A stretch of DNA of 64,000 nt. Origin: Glandiceps talaboti (taxonomy: Eukaryota > Hemichordata > Enteropneusta > Spengelidae). Position numbers and translations under genes: made by a program. Positions 38,040-48,660 of the stretch are shown here, one piece after another; position 1 is the stretch's first letter, and each line of letters opens with the position of its first letter. The notes below the pieces were generated by a model that was not told where the DNA came from, made no database searches, and worked only from the letters and a program-made list of their open reading frames with translations. The DNA lies in NCBI RefSeq assembly GCF_964340395.1, contig NC_135571.1, forward strand, positions 11,100,440 to 11,164,439. The letters run 5' to 3'.

Positions 38040-40391
38040 ATGGCGACTGCGATTCCAGATTTGGAAACATTTCTAAAAGAACTTGGAGATGATTACCTTT
38101 CCTGTACAATCTGTTTAGAGGAGTACAAGAATCCTAAAGTCTTACCATGTGATCATACATTTTGTCAAGAATGTCTGATCAAGATTGTTGAAAGAAAAGG
38201 CAGGTTGCAGTGCTCGGTCTGTGATACACCCTGTGAATTACCTCAAAATGGTGTTCCTGGACTTAAAGCCAACTTCTTCATGAACTCACTGCTTGACATA
38301 GTTGGGAGGTGTCAACCAACTGATGTATCCAAACCAGGGCTTTGTGAAGGATGTGATGAAAAAACAGCAACAAACAGGTGTGTAGATTGTAATATCAATA
38401 TTTGTCCTTCGTGTACAAAACCTCACAAAAGAGCTAAAGTGAGTAGAAATCATACCATTATTACAGTAGAAGAGTATAAAGAAGGAAGGTCTACTAGTCG
38501 TTTACTACCACAAAAAGTCTACTGCAATGTTCACCCAGAGAATGAAGTCAAATACTTCTGTGAGACCTGTCAAGTCACTATGTGTACTGACTGTGCCATG
38601 ATTAAACATCGCAGCGAGAAACATGTCCACAAAGTACTCAAAGAGGCAGCAGATAAGTACACCATAGAGTTGATGGAAATGGTGACAAAGCTGAGAAAGA
38701 AAGAAAAGGAAACTGAAAGATGTAAATCAGATGTCAAACAGACCAGAAACCAACTACAGGTACAGTGTCAGGAAGAAGAAAAGAAGGTGAGAAAGAAAGC
38801 AGATGAGATGGTACAGAAAATAAGGAAGGAAGAGAAGAGATTGGTAGATGAGTTGAAGTCAGAGTATGGACAGAAAGTGAAAACTGCTGAAGTCCAAATA
38901 GATGAATGGGAAATGAAACATGGCAATATTACAAGTACATGTGGTTATCTAGAGGCACTGATGTATCATGGGAGTGCTGCTCAGCTGATGACCAATAAAC
39001 AGCAAACAGTACAGCATATTGAAGCTCTTATCACCATGGAAACAAACCCAAACATTAAACCAGAAGTAATTGAATTTAAGCCAGCTACAGAAGTTCCAGG
39101 ACATGGCATGCTGGGATTGCTGTGCAGAAAGACAGGGAAAAGTGACATGGCAACTGAAACCAGAAATGTGGTAGGCTCCTACATGGGTCAAAGGTCAAGA
39201 GGTTATCCCAGTGATACTGGTAGAGTGAAAACAACAATGTCCGAGATATGTGCCTCCAAGTGTACTGTTGACAAACTTCCATCAAAGCTACTAGAAGGAG
39301 AGTCAGGTGACATAGTGATCAGAACCAAAGACGGCCAGGGAAGACAAGTCATACCAACACCAGCTGTGAAAGCTGAGATGAGAAAACCAGATGGAACAAG
39401 AGAAGATGTCAAAGTAACTGACAACAGAGATGGTACACTAGTATTCACTGTCAGAGGAGAAATGGAAGGCAGACATCAAGTTACCATGGCAATTGGAGAT
39501 CAACTAATACAAGGATCACCTTTCAATATTCCTGTCACCAAAAGATTGGTGAAGACACTGGGGAAGTCTGGTAGTAGGAAAGGATGCTTTGATAGACCAA
39601 CTTGTGTCATCATGAACAAAAGAAGACAATATGTTGTTGCTGATAAATGGAATAATAGGATACAAGTCATAGATACGGATGGGAATCATATTAGATTTAT
39701 TACATTCTCTCAGTTTAAGAAGAAATTCATTCCAAATGATGTAGCAGTGTCAGATGATGGAAATTATTTCACGACAGATTGGGGTAATAAGCAGATAGTT
39801 GTAAGTGACGAGGATGGAAACCTTATCAGATGCTTTGGACAGAAAGAAATGAAGTCTCCATATGGTATAGCTATCAGCCCTGTAGATGGCGCTGTTTATG
39901 TGACTGACTATGATGGTAAAGGTGATGGCACTGACAAGACAACGCACTGTATCTGTAAATACACCCAGAATGGTAAATACATCACTACAGTAGGCAGTTA
40001 TGGAACTGGACCAGCTCATTTCAGAGCACCTGCACATCTTTGTGTCAGCAGACAAGGAAGACTGTATGTAGCAGACTTCAACAACAATCGTATACAGGTC
40101 TTCAATCAAGATTGTCAATTCCTGTTTCAGTTTGGTGACTATGGGAAAGAAGATGGTGACCTGTATTGGCCAGAATCAGTGGCAGCTGACAAAGATGAAT
40201 TTCTGTACATTGCAGAGCAAGGCACTAAGAGAGTACAGAAATTTGACAAGAAGGGTGAATTCATACGCCGTATTGATAGTGAAGAAGATGGATTGGTGAT
40301 ACCAACTTCTGTGGCACTAACTGATGACTGGCCTGTCAAAGTTGTTGTCGTAGACTGTAAAAGTGACTGTCTGAAGATCTTCACTCAATGA
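38040..40391 (+). CDS. TRIM-NHL protein A (RING, two B-boxes, coiled coil, filamin, NHL)
   Basis: Probable E3 ubiquitin ligase of the TRIM-NHL class, 783 residues in one uninterrupted exon. RING C3HC4: Cys22, Cys25, Cys37, His39, Cys42, Cys45, Cys58, Cys61. B-box 1 starts at Cys102 and B-box 2 covers 162-197 (CNVHPE...HKHRSEKH-type ligands). A highly charged coiled coil covers about 200-330, a filamin-type Ig domain about 403-498 (DNRDGTLVFTV, GSPFNIPV), and NHL repeats about 505-783 (YVVADKWNNRIQVID, LYVADFNNNRIQVFN). The domain order equals TRIM71/LIN-41, but the sequence looks like a lineage-specific paralogue rather than the orthologue. NHL propellers of this class bind RNA or protein. 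The ATG at 38040 is the first in frame and is shared with copy B. AATAAA lies at 40726-40731. About 91% identical to copy B. Confidence 0.92.
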   Translation: MATAIPDLETFLKELGDDYLSCTICLEEYKNPKVLPCDHTFCQECLIKIVERKGRLQCSVCDTPCELPQNGVPGLKANFFMNSLLDIVGRCQPTDVSKPGLCEGCDEKTATNRCVDCNINICPSCTKPHKRAKVSRNHTIITVEEYKEGRSTSRLLPQKVYCNVHPENEVKYFCETCQVTMCTDCAMIKHRSEKHVHKVLKEAADKYTIELMEMVTKLRKKEKETERCKSDVKQTRNQLQVQCQEEEKKVRKKADEMVQKIRKEEKRLVDELKSEYGQKVKTAEVQIDEWEMKHGNITSTCGYLEALMYHGSAAQLMTNKQQTVQHIEALITMETNPNIKPEVIEFKPATEVPGHGMLGLLCRKTGKSDMATETRNVVGSYMGQRSRGYPSDTGRVKTTMSEICASKCTVDKLPSKLLEGESGDIVIRTKDGQGRQVIPTPAVKAEMRKPDGTREDVKVTDNRDGTLVFTVRGEMEGRHQVTMAIGDQLIQGSPFNIPVTKRLVKTLGKSGSRKGCFDRPTCVIMNKRRQYVVADKWNNRIQVIDTDGNHIRFITFSQFKKKFIPNDVAVSDDGNYFTTDWGNKQIVVSDEDGNLIRCFGQKEMKSPYGIAISPVDGAVYVTDYDGKGDGTDKTTHCICKYTQNGKYITTVGSYGTGPAHFRAPAHLCVSRQGRLYVADFNNNRIQVFNQDCQFLFQFGDYGKEDGDLYWPESVAADKDEFLYIAEQGTKRVQKFDKKGEFIRRIDSEEDGLVIPTSVALTDDWPVKVVVVDCKSDCLKIFTQ

Positions 40392-40956
40392 AGAAAGAAA
40401 CCACAAAGTCAACATCAATCTCATCTGTATGTGATGAACATTGCTAGAAACAATATTTTGTAATAACCACACATCTAAGACTTAGAGGATTATTGAGATA
40501 CTTCATTCCTAAATGTTGTCAAACTGTAGCCAATATAACTATATACAGAGACCACAATGTTACAACAATGGAAGAAACTTCAAGTTTCCTGATGACTAGA
40601 AATGATCATATCTTCAAGAGTCAAATAACCATGGCAACTCCTCCATTAGACTGCCAAACCAGGAACAATTAAATTAATCCAAAATTGTTATTTCCATTGT
40701 ACAATCACTATTTCAACTGCTACTGAATAAAGTATCTATACCATTATACCCAGCTGACACTTAACTTGAACATCTGAGTCAACATATAGACATCACCACT
40801 ATCTGAAAATTACAAGATCCTGTGAACTATTAACAGTTTCATATTGTGTGCATACAGTAGTACCAATACTTTGACAGTGACTACCAGATGTAGAATTCAG
40901 TTGTGGAATTCTTGATTCTCAAAACCAATGATCATAAACAGCGCCCTCTACCATGG

Positions 40957-41990
40957 AGTGAACACCCTGCTGACATTTTATATGAGTGTACACTTAGAAC
41001 TTGATTACCAAGGTGAACACTCTGTTGACATCTTATATGTGTGTACGCTTAGAACTTGATTACCTAGGTGAACACTCTGCTGACATCTTATATGTGTGTA
41101 CAATTAGAACTTGATTACCAAGGTGAACACTCTGCTGACATCTTATATGTGTGTATACTTAGAACTTGATTACCAAGGTGAACACTCTGCTGACATCTTA
41201 TATGTGTGTACAATTAGAACTTGATTACCAAGGTGAACACTCTGCTGACATCTTATATGTGTGTATACTTAGAACTTGATTACCATGGTGAACACTCTGC
41301 TGACATCTTATATGTGTGTATACTTAGAACTTGATTACCATGGTGAACACTCTGTTGACATCTTATATGTGTGTATACTTAGAACTTGATTACCAAGGTG
41401 AACACTCTGCTGACATCTTATATGTGTGTACACTTAGAACTTGATTACCAAGGTGAACACTCTGTTGACATCTTATATGTGTGTACAGTTAGAACTTGAT
41501 TACCAAGGTGAACACTCTGTTGACATCTTATATGTGTGTACAGTTAGAACTTGATTACCAAGGTGAACACTCTGCTGACATCTTATATGTGTGTATACTT
41601 AGAACTTGATTACCAAGGTGAACACTCTGTTGACATCTTATATGTGTGTATACTTAGAACTTGATTACCAAGGTGAACACTCTGTTGACATCTTATATGT
41701 GTGTACACTTAGAACTTGATTACCAAGGTGAACACTCTGCTGACATCTTATATGTGTGTACACTTAGAACTTGACTACCAAGGTGAACACTCTACTGACA
41801 TCTTATATGTGTACACTTAGAACTTGATTACCAAGGTGAACACTCTGCTGACATCTTATATGTGTACACTTAGAACTTCGATCATTACCAAGGTGAATAC
41901 TCTGTTGACATCTTATATGTGTGTACACTTAGAACTTGATTACCAAGGTGAACACTCTGCTCACATCTTATATGTGTGTACACGTAGACA
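40957..41990. repeat. 55-bp minisatellite, about 18-19 copies, 3' of TRIM A
   Basis: The unit contains AGGTGAACACTCTGCTGACA, TCTTATATGTGTGTACACTT and AGAACTTGATTACCA, with a constant spacing of 55 bp from 41011. In unit B only about two copies remain (52025-52140). Confidence 0.95.
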
Positions 41991-42439
41991 ATTGTAACAA
42001 TTATAAAATCCTTGGCTTCTAGCACCAGTCTGACAATGTACTGTGCATTGAACTGTGGAACTCTTTTCTCACAAATCTCAAGGCAACAGACTACAAACTA
42101 ATTACGCATCGCAACTTTGATATAATTCATTAAGATAAAAAAAAAAGATAAAAAAAAATTCTTCATCTTTTAGATGTCTTTGAAACCTATGAAAAAATGA
42201 TGTTAGAATTCTAATGACAATCAACACATTATTTCAGTAGTAGTAAAACTTGACATTTAGTTGCCAAAATTATCGCAAAGTTTTTTCATCAATAACTTGA
42301 TCAATACTTCCAATATTTCAATGACAGCCATCTTAATCTGAAAATATAAGGCTGGTACCTAAATTATCGGGGTCATGACCCCAAGCCTAAGGTGGCGTAA
42401 TTGTTTCTAACTTTACAGTTTTAGAAAAAAATTACTATA

Positions 42440-43060
42440 ACTAATATTCATGGTAGATCTGCCTACTTACTTATGTTACTCTTATTACTCAGAAACTTAC
42501 TTAGCTTATCACCATAGTAACCAAGACATTTATAGCATCATTGAAAGTATGTTTCCTCATTTCAAATTAAGAATTATTTGTTATAATACTCAGATACCTA
42601 CTTAGCTCACCAGGGGTGAACAAATCCACTGGTCCTAGGTCAGGGACTAGCGATTTTTTTGGGCGGACCACACAAATTTTACCTTGTCTGGTCTGTCGGA
42701 CCAGTACCTTACTGTTAATAACTATGTTAAAAAGTCGTCTGAATATACAGATTTATAGGTAAGATTTAATGTTTCACATTAGTGGGACCTGGGACCACTA
42801 ATTCTTTCAGCAGGACCACTGGATTTTTTAAAGCACTTATCTGGTGACGCCCTGTTCACAAAATGATTTGTTCACCCCTGTATCACCATAGTAACCTAGA
42901 CATTTATAGCACCACTGAAAGTATGTTTCCTTATTTCATGTTAAGAATTATTTGTTATATTACTCAGATACCTACTTAGCTATCACCATAGTAACTAAGA
43001 CATTTATATCACTGAAAGTATAATGTTTCCTTATTACATATTAAAGTGACAATATGGATT
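42440..43060. repeat. About 110-bp tandem repeat with inserted MITEs (unit A)
   Basis: Units share ACTTAGCTATCACCATAGTA, ACCTAGACATTTATA and TGAAAGTATGTTTCC. One unit is split by the MITE at 42611-42880, and the array ends at the TTAA MITE at 43041. Matching array in unit B: 52610-53295. Confidence 0.75.
42611..42880. mobile_element. hAT-like MITE (CAGGGGTGAACAAAT ends), unit A
   Basis: Inverted ends CAGGGGTGAACAAAT and ATTTGTTCACCCCTG. The flanks resemble a duplicated 7-8-bp target, (C)TATCACC. The same insertion is in unit B (52861-53130), so it predates the duplication. No transposase. Confidence 0.75.
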
Positions 43061-43396
43061 AGGATTTGGTATTTATTTTTGATTTTTATTTTGTAAAACA
43101 ATTTTATCATGATTTCCTACTTGAAAAATCAATGTGAAACAACATTGACAAAGTGTGTATTTGTAACTAATTCATTGCGAAAAGCTAAAAAAAAATGTGT
43201 AACAACTTTATTATTGTACTTACAATAACAATGATTTCACACATTCATTAAGTTTTTGTAATTTATTGAGTTATAAACAAGGACTTGGCATATGTTGTTT
43301 CATATTCATTTTTCAAGTAGTAAGCCATGACAAAATTGTTATATAAATTAAAAATCCAAAATAAATACCCAATCCTCATCTATATTGCCACTTTAA
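43041..43396. mobile_element. Foldback MITE, TTAA family 1 (copy 2, unit A)
   Basis: Whole-length palindrome with TTAAAGTGACAATATGG at the left and its complement ending in CACTTTAA. Same site as the unit B copy. Confidence 0.85.
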
Positions 43397-43896
43397 GAAG
43401 TATATATAAATAAGTTACTCTTATTACTCAGAAACTTACTGAGCTATCACCATAGTAACCTAGATATCTATATCATCACTGATAGCCTTACTACTGAGCT
43501 GTACCATTTCACTGGAGGTGGGGTTGATTGGGTGGGGGAGGGGTAAAGTGTGTAGAAAATCACTATCGATGATTATCTACAAACTTTTGAGCACAAATTT
43601 GAACTTAATTCTTGATTTTTGGTCAATACTTGTATTCAAATATATATGTAAAAAAAATATAAAATATGTATACCTTGTCAAAAGAAATGTGATTAATCAT
43701 TCAGAAATTGAATATACAATTTTTTAGATTCTGATTATTTGCCACAAAAAATGTCATAAAACCAGCAGAGTGAATATGCAGACAAGTTGACAAGAATGAC
43801 AACTAGCAGAGAATGCAGAACAGCGCCCCCAACGGTGGGAATGGCTCTTTTTGGAAAGACAACTGTGTATTCCTGATTCAGAACTCTGCTGTACAT

Positions 43897-44275
43897 AATA
43901 GTCTCGGTTACCCAGATTTTGAATGTTGGGCCTCTACTACAAGACCACCCAGACAAGAGTGTAAGGAAATGTGATCCAAACTCACCTACACAAGCTCTCT
44001 TTACTAGAGCAGTGCATGCTGGGGAATACTTCAAGTCCAACAGTGTAGGCTGAATGATCCAGGTACCTTCACGACAGGTTATTACTTCTCAAGCGACGGA
44101 TACATCTTAATTACAACTAACATGCCTTGTAAATCCATTTTTCATAACTGTGACTTCCGGTGTGGGCATCTTTGGATTACATTTCCCAAGACTCTCATCT
44201 GATCTGAGTGGTAATGTAGCTGCATGAGCCCCCAGCAATGGGATTCTGGGAAACTGAGACTACTACTATATCTAT
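43897..44275. mobile_element. TIR element family 8 (unit A)
   Basis: The left end TAGTCTCGGTTACCCAGA ... GACCACCCAGACAAGAGT is mirrored by the right end AAGACTCTCATCTGATC ... ATTCTGGGAAACTGAGACTA. Related to 33448-33868. The 101-codon open frame across it is not a gene. Confidence 0.6.
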
Positions 44276-44830
44276 TGTACTACATATATATTTTTTACAC
44301 AGAAATTAATGAATTGCTTAGGGGAGACTTCAAAAGATAGGTGTCACATGAAAACAAATAAATTATTTCAGTTTTAACTCAGACCTGGCCCACCACTTGG
44401 GGATATTTTGTACATTTTATTTGCAGTATTTCAAAACTATGTCATACTTAATCTGATTAAAAAAAAATTAAAAAAAAAAAATTATTTGAGAAGAATTTCT
44501 CTCATGGTAAAACAATATTATCAATATTATCTCCCTGTAATAACTTGATTTTGCCCAATATAAAGTGTTTACATTTTGGCTTTGTTGAAACTAATATATT
44601 TTGTGATGAAAACTTATTTTTGGTCTCACCCCACCACACCAACTAAGGGTACCAGTAATTAGTTTTTACTCTACACCAATCTTTAGATGTCTCCCCTTAC
44701 TATGGTACGAGAGTAGATATTTAGATGATGTTTAATATATTCATATAACTGATTATTAAATTGCATTCTCTGTGATTCAGATTACATGCAAACTATGATG
44801 TGTATTTATTGGAGTGTATGAGTGATGCAT

Positions 44831-45027
44831 TTATCAACTGATGTTGTTACTAGGCAACCAGGTACTTGACTACTGAGAGTAAAGGTCATTCACTGCATCA
44901 GTTTGAGTTGATAAGGTAAACAGAGGTTAATATGAAAGTAATACACAAAACCTTGATCTGTACTAGCTGGTCTGTAACACAATGGACAAGAAATATAGAG
45001 TGGTGGGGTTAAAGGTCACCATAATCT
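44831..45027 (-). pseudogene. Decayed PWP1 exon 8 fragment in unit A
   Basis: On the minus strand this matches PWP1 exon 8 and part of its upstream intron (57885-58140): shared blocks include GTACAGATCAAGGTTTTGT, AAGTACCTGGTTGCCTAGTA and the intronic CTATATTTCTTGTCCATT. The stretch between two short direct repeats (GATGTTGTTACTAGGCAACC) is missing, which removes the donor side of the exon. It carries frame-disrupting differences and is not part of any gene model. Confidence 0.8.
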
Positions 45028-45096
45028 TATCCATGTTTGGTTTTCTTTTTATCAATGTCAAAATAAATAGTTTGAATATTCATCCTTTCAGTTATC

Positions 45097-45175
45097 TCAG
45101 AGTGATCATGTGACTTGAGTGATCATGTGACTTGAGTGATCATGTGATGTGAGTGATCATGTGACTTGAGTGAAG
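45097..45175. repeat. 17-bp tandem repeat, 4 copies (unit A)
   Basis: GTGATCATGTGACTTGA repeats four times. Unit B has a single unit near 55612. Confidence 0.9.
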
Positions 45176-47869
45176 AAATGCAAAATAGATCAAACTAATA
45201 GTCTGGCTCATTCTGGTACAAGTCTATAGAGGGCGCTATTCATTGGAATTGTCCTCAAGAAGCACCATGAGCTTGTAGACTATATGTAGATGAGCTTCTG
45301 GAGTTCAGTTTACAAGTTGTGTGTGTGGTGTGTGTGTGCATCACAAAATGGTCATGGGTTTGTGTTTTATTTTAATTGTGATGATTTGATCAGGTATGTT
45401 GGACATTTTCAAATTTGAATAATTTATAGTTTGGTGGTCAGTACAGATCTTCTTCACTAGGGTTTACTCATTTGCATAAACAACTTTTGGTTCATTATTT
45501 CTCATTTAGCTAGATGGGTGAGGAGAGATCTTTGGATTCAAAACCATGAATAAATGATGATCTAGACTAGTACGAAAACACTGTTCAGGAACCCTGACTG
45601 AGGATATCCGGTAAACCTCACCTACGTACTGCCCCTAACAAAAACACTGAAGTAATAGTAATACCACAAAGGCTATCTTAATTGTCACTCCTTATCTTTG
45701 TAACAAGTTTGTTTCAAACATCTTCATCTTTCTCTTTGCTCAACTCATAATTCAACTGTAGTGAAATTTGTATGTTTTAGTTACAAAACAGTGAAGCATC
45801 CCTAGGTAGATGAGTAAAAGTGAATAAAAGTGTAGTTATGTACAGACATATAGCTACAATTTCATTGAAAAAAAAACTTTTGTGCAAAACTAGGTAAGCT
45901 TTTTTTTGTACTCAATTACTATGGTAGTGTACATACAGACAGACAGACAGACAGACAGTTAGTATCTTAGAATGTGATCATGTGTAATTTTTGTAGAACA
46001 GTGAAAATTAAACATGACTCTCTCAGTGTCAGTGGTCAGAGACGTCAAATGAAATAAAATTCAATAATATGAAAGTAATTATAATTTTTGTTGTCATTGG
46101 TTCTGAGATATATGTACAACACAATGCCAGGCTACACTGTGACAGTGTAATACACTTGTATTATGATATGGATATGAATACTTGGATTAAGGCCATAGAT
46201 ATGGTATATAGTGTTCACTGTCAACAGTTTGAAGGCTGTATTTTTGTCCTGAATCTCCATACATGACATCCAGCTGTTGTCCACCCTGGATTTGTGAATA
46301 CAAAGGCTCTGCTGTCTTCTGTCTCGGCTCCTCCATACATGAGGCTACGTAAGTCTTGGCTATATTTACTTTAAGCTCTCCCTGAGGTGATTGAAGACTC
46401 TATCACTCTATAACTACATAACTTTGCCCATACCCTAAGCTTATTTAAGTTTAATTAGCAATAAATATCTTACATATTTGGTAGCTGTTACTGTCATGTG
46501 TGAAAGTACAATGAAGTAGTGAAAGGAAATTATGTCTGAACAATTAAGCTTTAATGTCCTGGAAACAACTAACTACAAGTAAATGATACAAAATGAAAAA
46601 CACAAACTTTGGCTATCTTGGGGGCTTATTTGAAATAAATTTTCAATTGCTAACTTGATCCATAAATACCAGTCTTTTCCACATTCCCTCACATTGTATA
46701 AAGCTTACGGCTCAATAATTTACCATGGTTAAATAGAGGCAATAATAGTTATACATGTAGTAATAATCACAAAATTGACAGGGTTCTATCATATTATGAT
46801 TTAGGTTGAAGATTTTCAAATTTGAATAATTTCTAGTTTGGTGGTCAGTATAGATCTCCTTAGTGGAAATAACTGATATCTAAGAAAACTAGAAATCTAT
46901 GACAACTCTAATATGGCTGTAGACATTGTATTTAGATTTATTTCGGTGACATTTTGTAATGTCCTTTGACCTGTCACAGGAGACTTTATGTTAGTGAACC
47001 AATATCATAAAATCTTCAATTATACAGGTCATGATTTAGGTTGGAGATTTTTAAATTTGAATAATTTCTAGTTTGGTCGTTGGTATACATCTTCTTAGTC
47101 GAAATAATTTATAGTTTGGTGGTCAGTAGAGATCTTAGTGGAAATAACTGGTATCTAAGAAAACTAGAAAACTATAGGCTATTCTGATATGGCTATATAG
47201 ACATTGTATTTAGTTTATTTCGGTGGCATTTTGTAATGTCCAAATGAAAACATGTTTTTCTGATATTTCTTTTATGAAGTTCAGTTCAAAAGCTCTCGAG
47301 TCTATTCAAGTTCAAGTTAAAGTGGTCGTATGGATAAGGATGTGGTATTTATTTTGGATTTTAATTTATAAAACAATTTTATCACGTCTTCCTACTTGAA
47401 AATCACCCCAGACATAATATAAATCATTACTGAGTTGAAAAAACTACTTGACTTTTGTACACAAACACTGGATTGAACTGAAATATCTACTAAAGTATGA
47501 CAAACACAAACTGTACATTAGGAATTTTTACATCACTAGACATCACAAGTTACATGAATATACAAATCATTACAGCTGAATGAACTCTGACTTTTGTCAT
47601 TGTCTTTTTATGATAACACATTATCACAGTATCTAATCTCATTCGTACAGTTAAAGAAACGAGTACATATTTTGGTCAATAGTTTGGACACAAAATAGGT
47701 GGTGTATATAAACTAAACTAAATACATTTACTGTATATTTGCTATGCCAGGTACAATACAAATCATGATATAGTTGAGTTAACTTTTTTTTTGACATTTG
47801 TCAAAATCATTTTTTTATGATAACTCATAATTCTATATTGAGTATTTAGTCTAGTTCGTACAGGCACAT

Positions 47870-48330
47870 ACATAAATCTAGTGAGAATCTAGCTAGTAAA
47901 AATCTTGTAAATATCTACCAGATATTTGTATGCAACTTATTGAGAAGAGAGTGAGAATCCTGGAAATTATCAATTAGATATTTGTATGCAAATTAGCGAG
48001 AAATCAATGAGAATCTAATAAAAATCTAGTAAATTCTCTATTACATATTTGTATGCAAATTAGCAAGAAAACAGGATCTAGGAAGAATATAGTGAGAATC
48101 TTGTGAATTAGATATTAGATATTTGTATGCAATTTATTAGTGAGAATCAAGTAATCTAGTAAATTATCTATTAGATATTTATAGGCAAATTAGCAAGAAA
48201 ACTGAGAATCTACTAAGGAACTAGTAAGAATCTAGTTTATCTATTGAGATATTTGCATGCAAAATAACAAGAATACAGTGAGAATGTAGTAAGAATATAT
48301 GTATTTGTATGCAAATTAGTGAGAATATTT
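47870..48330. repeat. Degenerate tandem repeat upstream of TRIM gene B
   Basis: Equivalent of 37260-37700: AATCTAG and GATATTTGTATGCAA motifs recur every 75-95 bp. Confidence 0.7.
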
Positions 48331-48660
48331 TAGCATCTGATGGATTCTGTTAATTAGACACCAGACACAATTTAAATAATGATTTACTAGTAGTTGAATG
48401 AACTATTTGACTTTTGTACATAGTAACAGATCCAGAGTACCAAATTTTATCACCTGTGTCACTGTGCCCAGTTGAACAATGCTTGATCTTCTCATAGGAA
48501 CCTTTAAGTGTTTGAAGTTTTGTCAGTAAACCATGGCAACACACTAAATAATCCAAAGTAGCTTTGATTGTAGCTGTAAAATTCTCACAAGTTAGGGGGT
48601 TCTTTGAGAAGTTTCTACTGATATTAAATCTTAATATACATACCATTGACTAAGTCCGTC

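Larger units (their letters stand above)
35072..45455. repeat. Segmental duplication, unit A (about 10.4 kb)
   Basis: This unit is collinear with 45456-55970. Both begin at TACTCATTTGCATAAACAAC and end near the TATAGAGGGCGCTATTCATTG block followed by TCAAATTTGAATAAT. Each carries one TRIM-NHL gene and the same nested MITEs. Unit A has larger arrays at 35695-36055, 40957-41990 and 45097-45175. Confidence 0.9.
40392..45455. other. TRIM A 3' flank
   Basis: No further gene. The interval holds the probable 3'UTR (to about 40750), then the minisatellites, MITEs and PWP1 fragment listed separately. A CAGCGCCCTCTA motif occurs near 40940 and TAGAGGGCGCTA near 45227. Confidence 0.6.

Noticed and set aside
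43735-44040. 101-codon minus-strand frame
   Set aside because: It runs through a TIR element and is shifted and shortened in the equivalent place of unit B, so it is not conserved as a protein.
48646-48660. Upstream extension of TRIM B
   Set aside because: The frame opens with TTG; the first ATG is at 48661 and matches the start of TRIM A.
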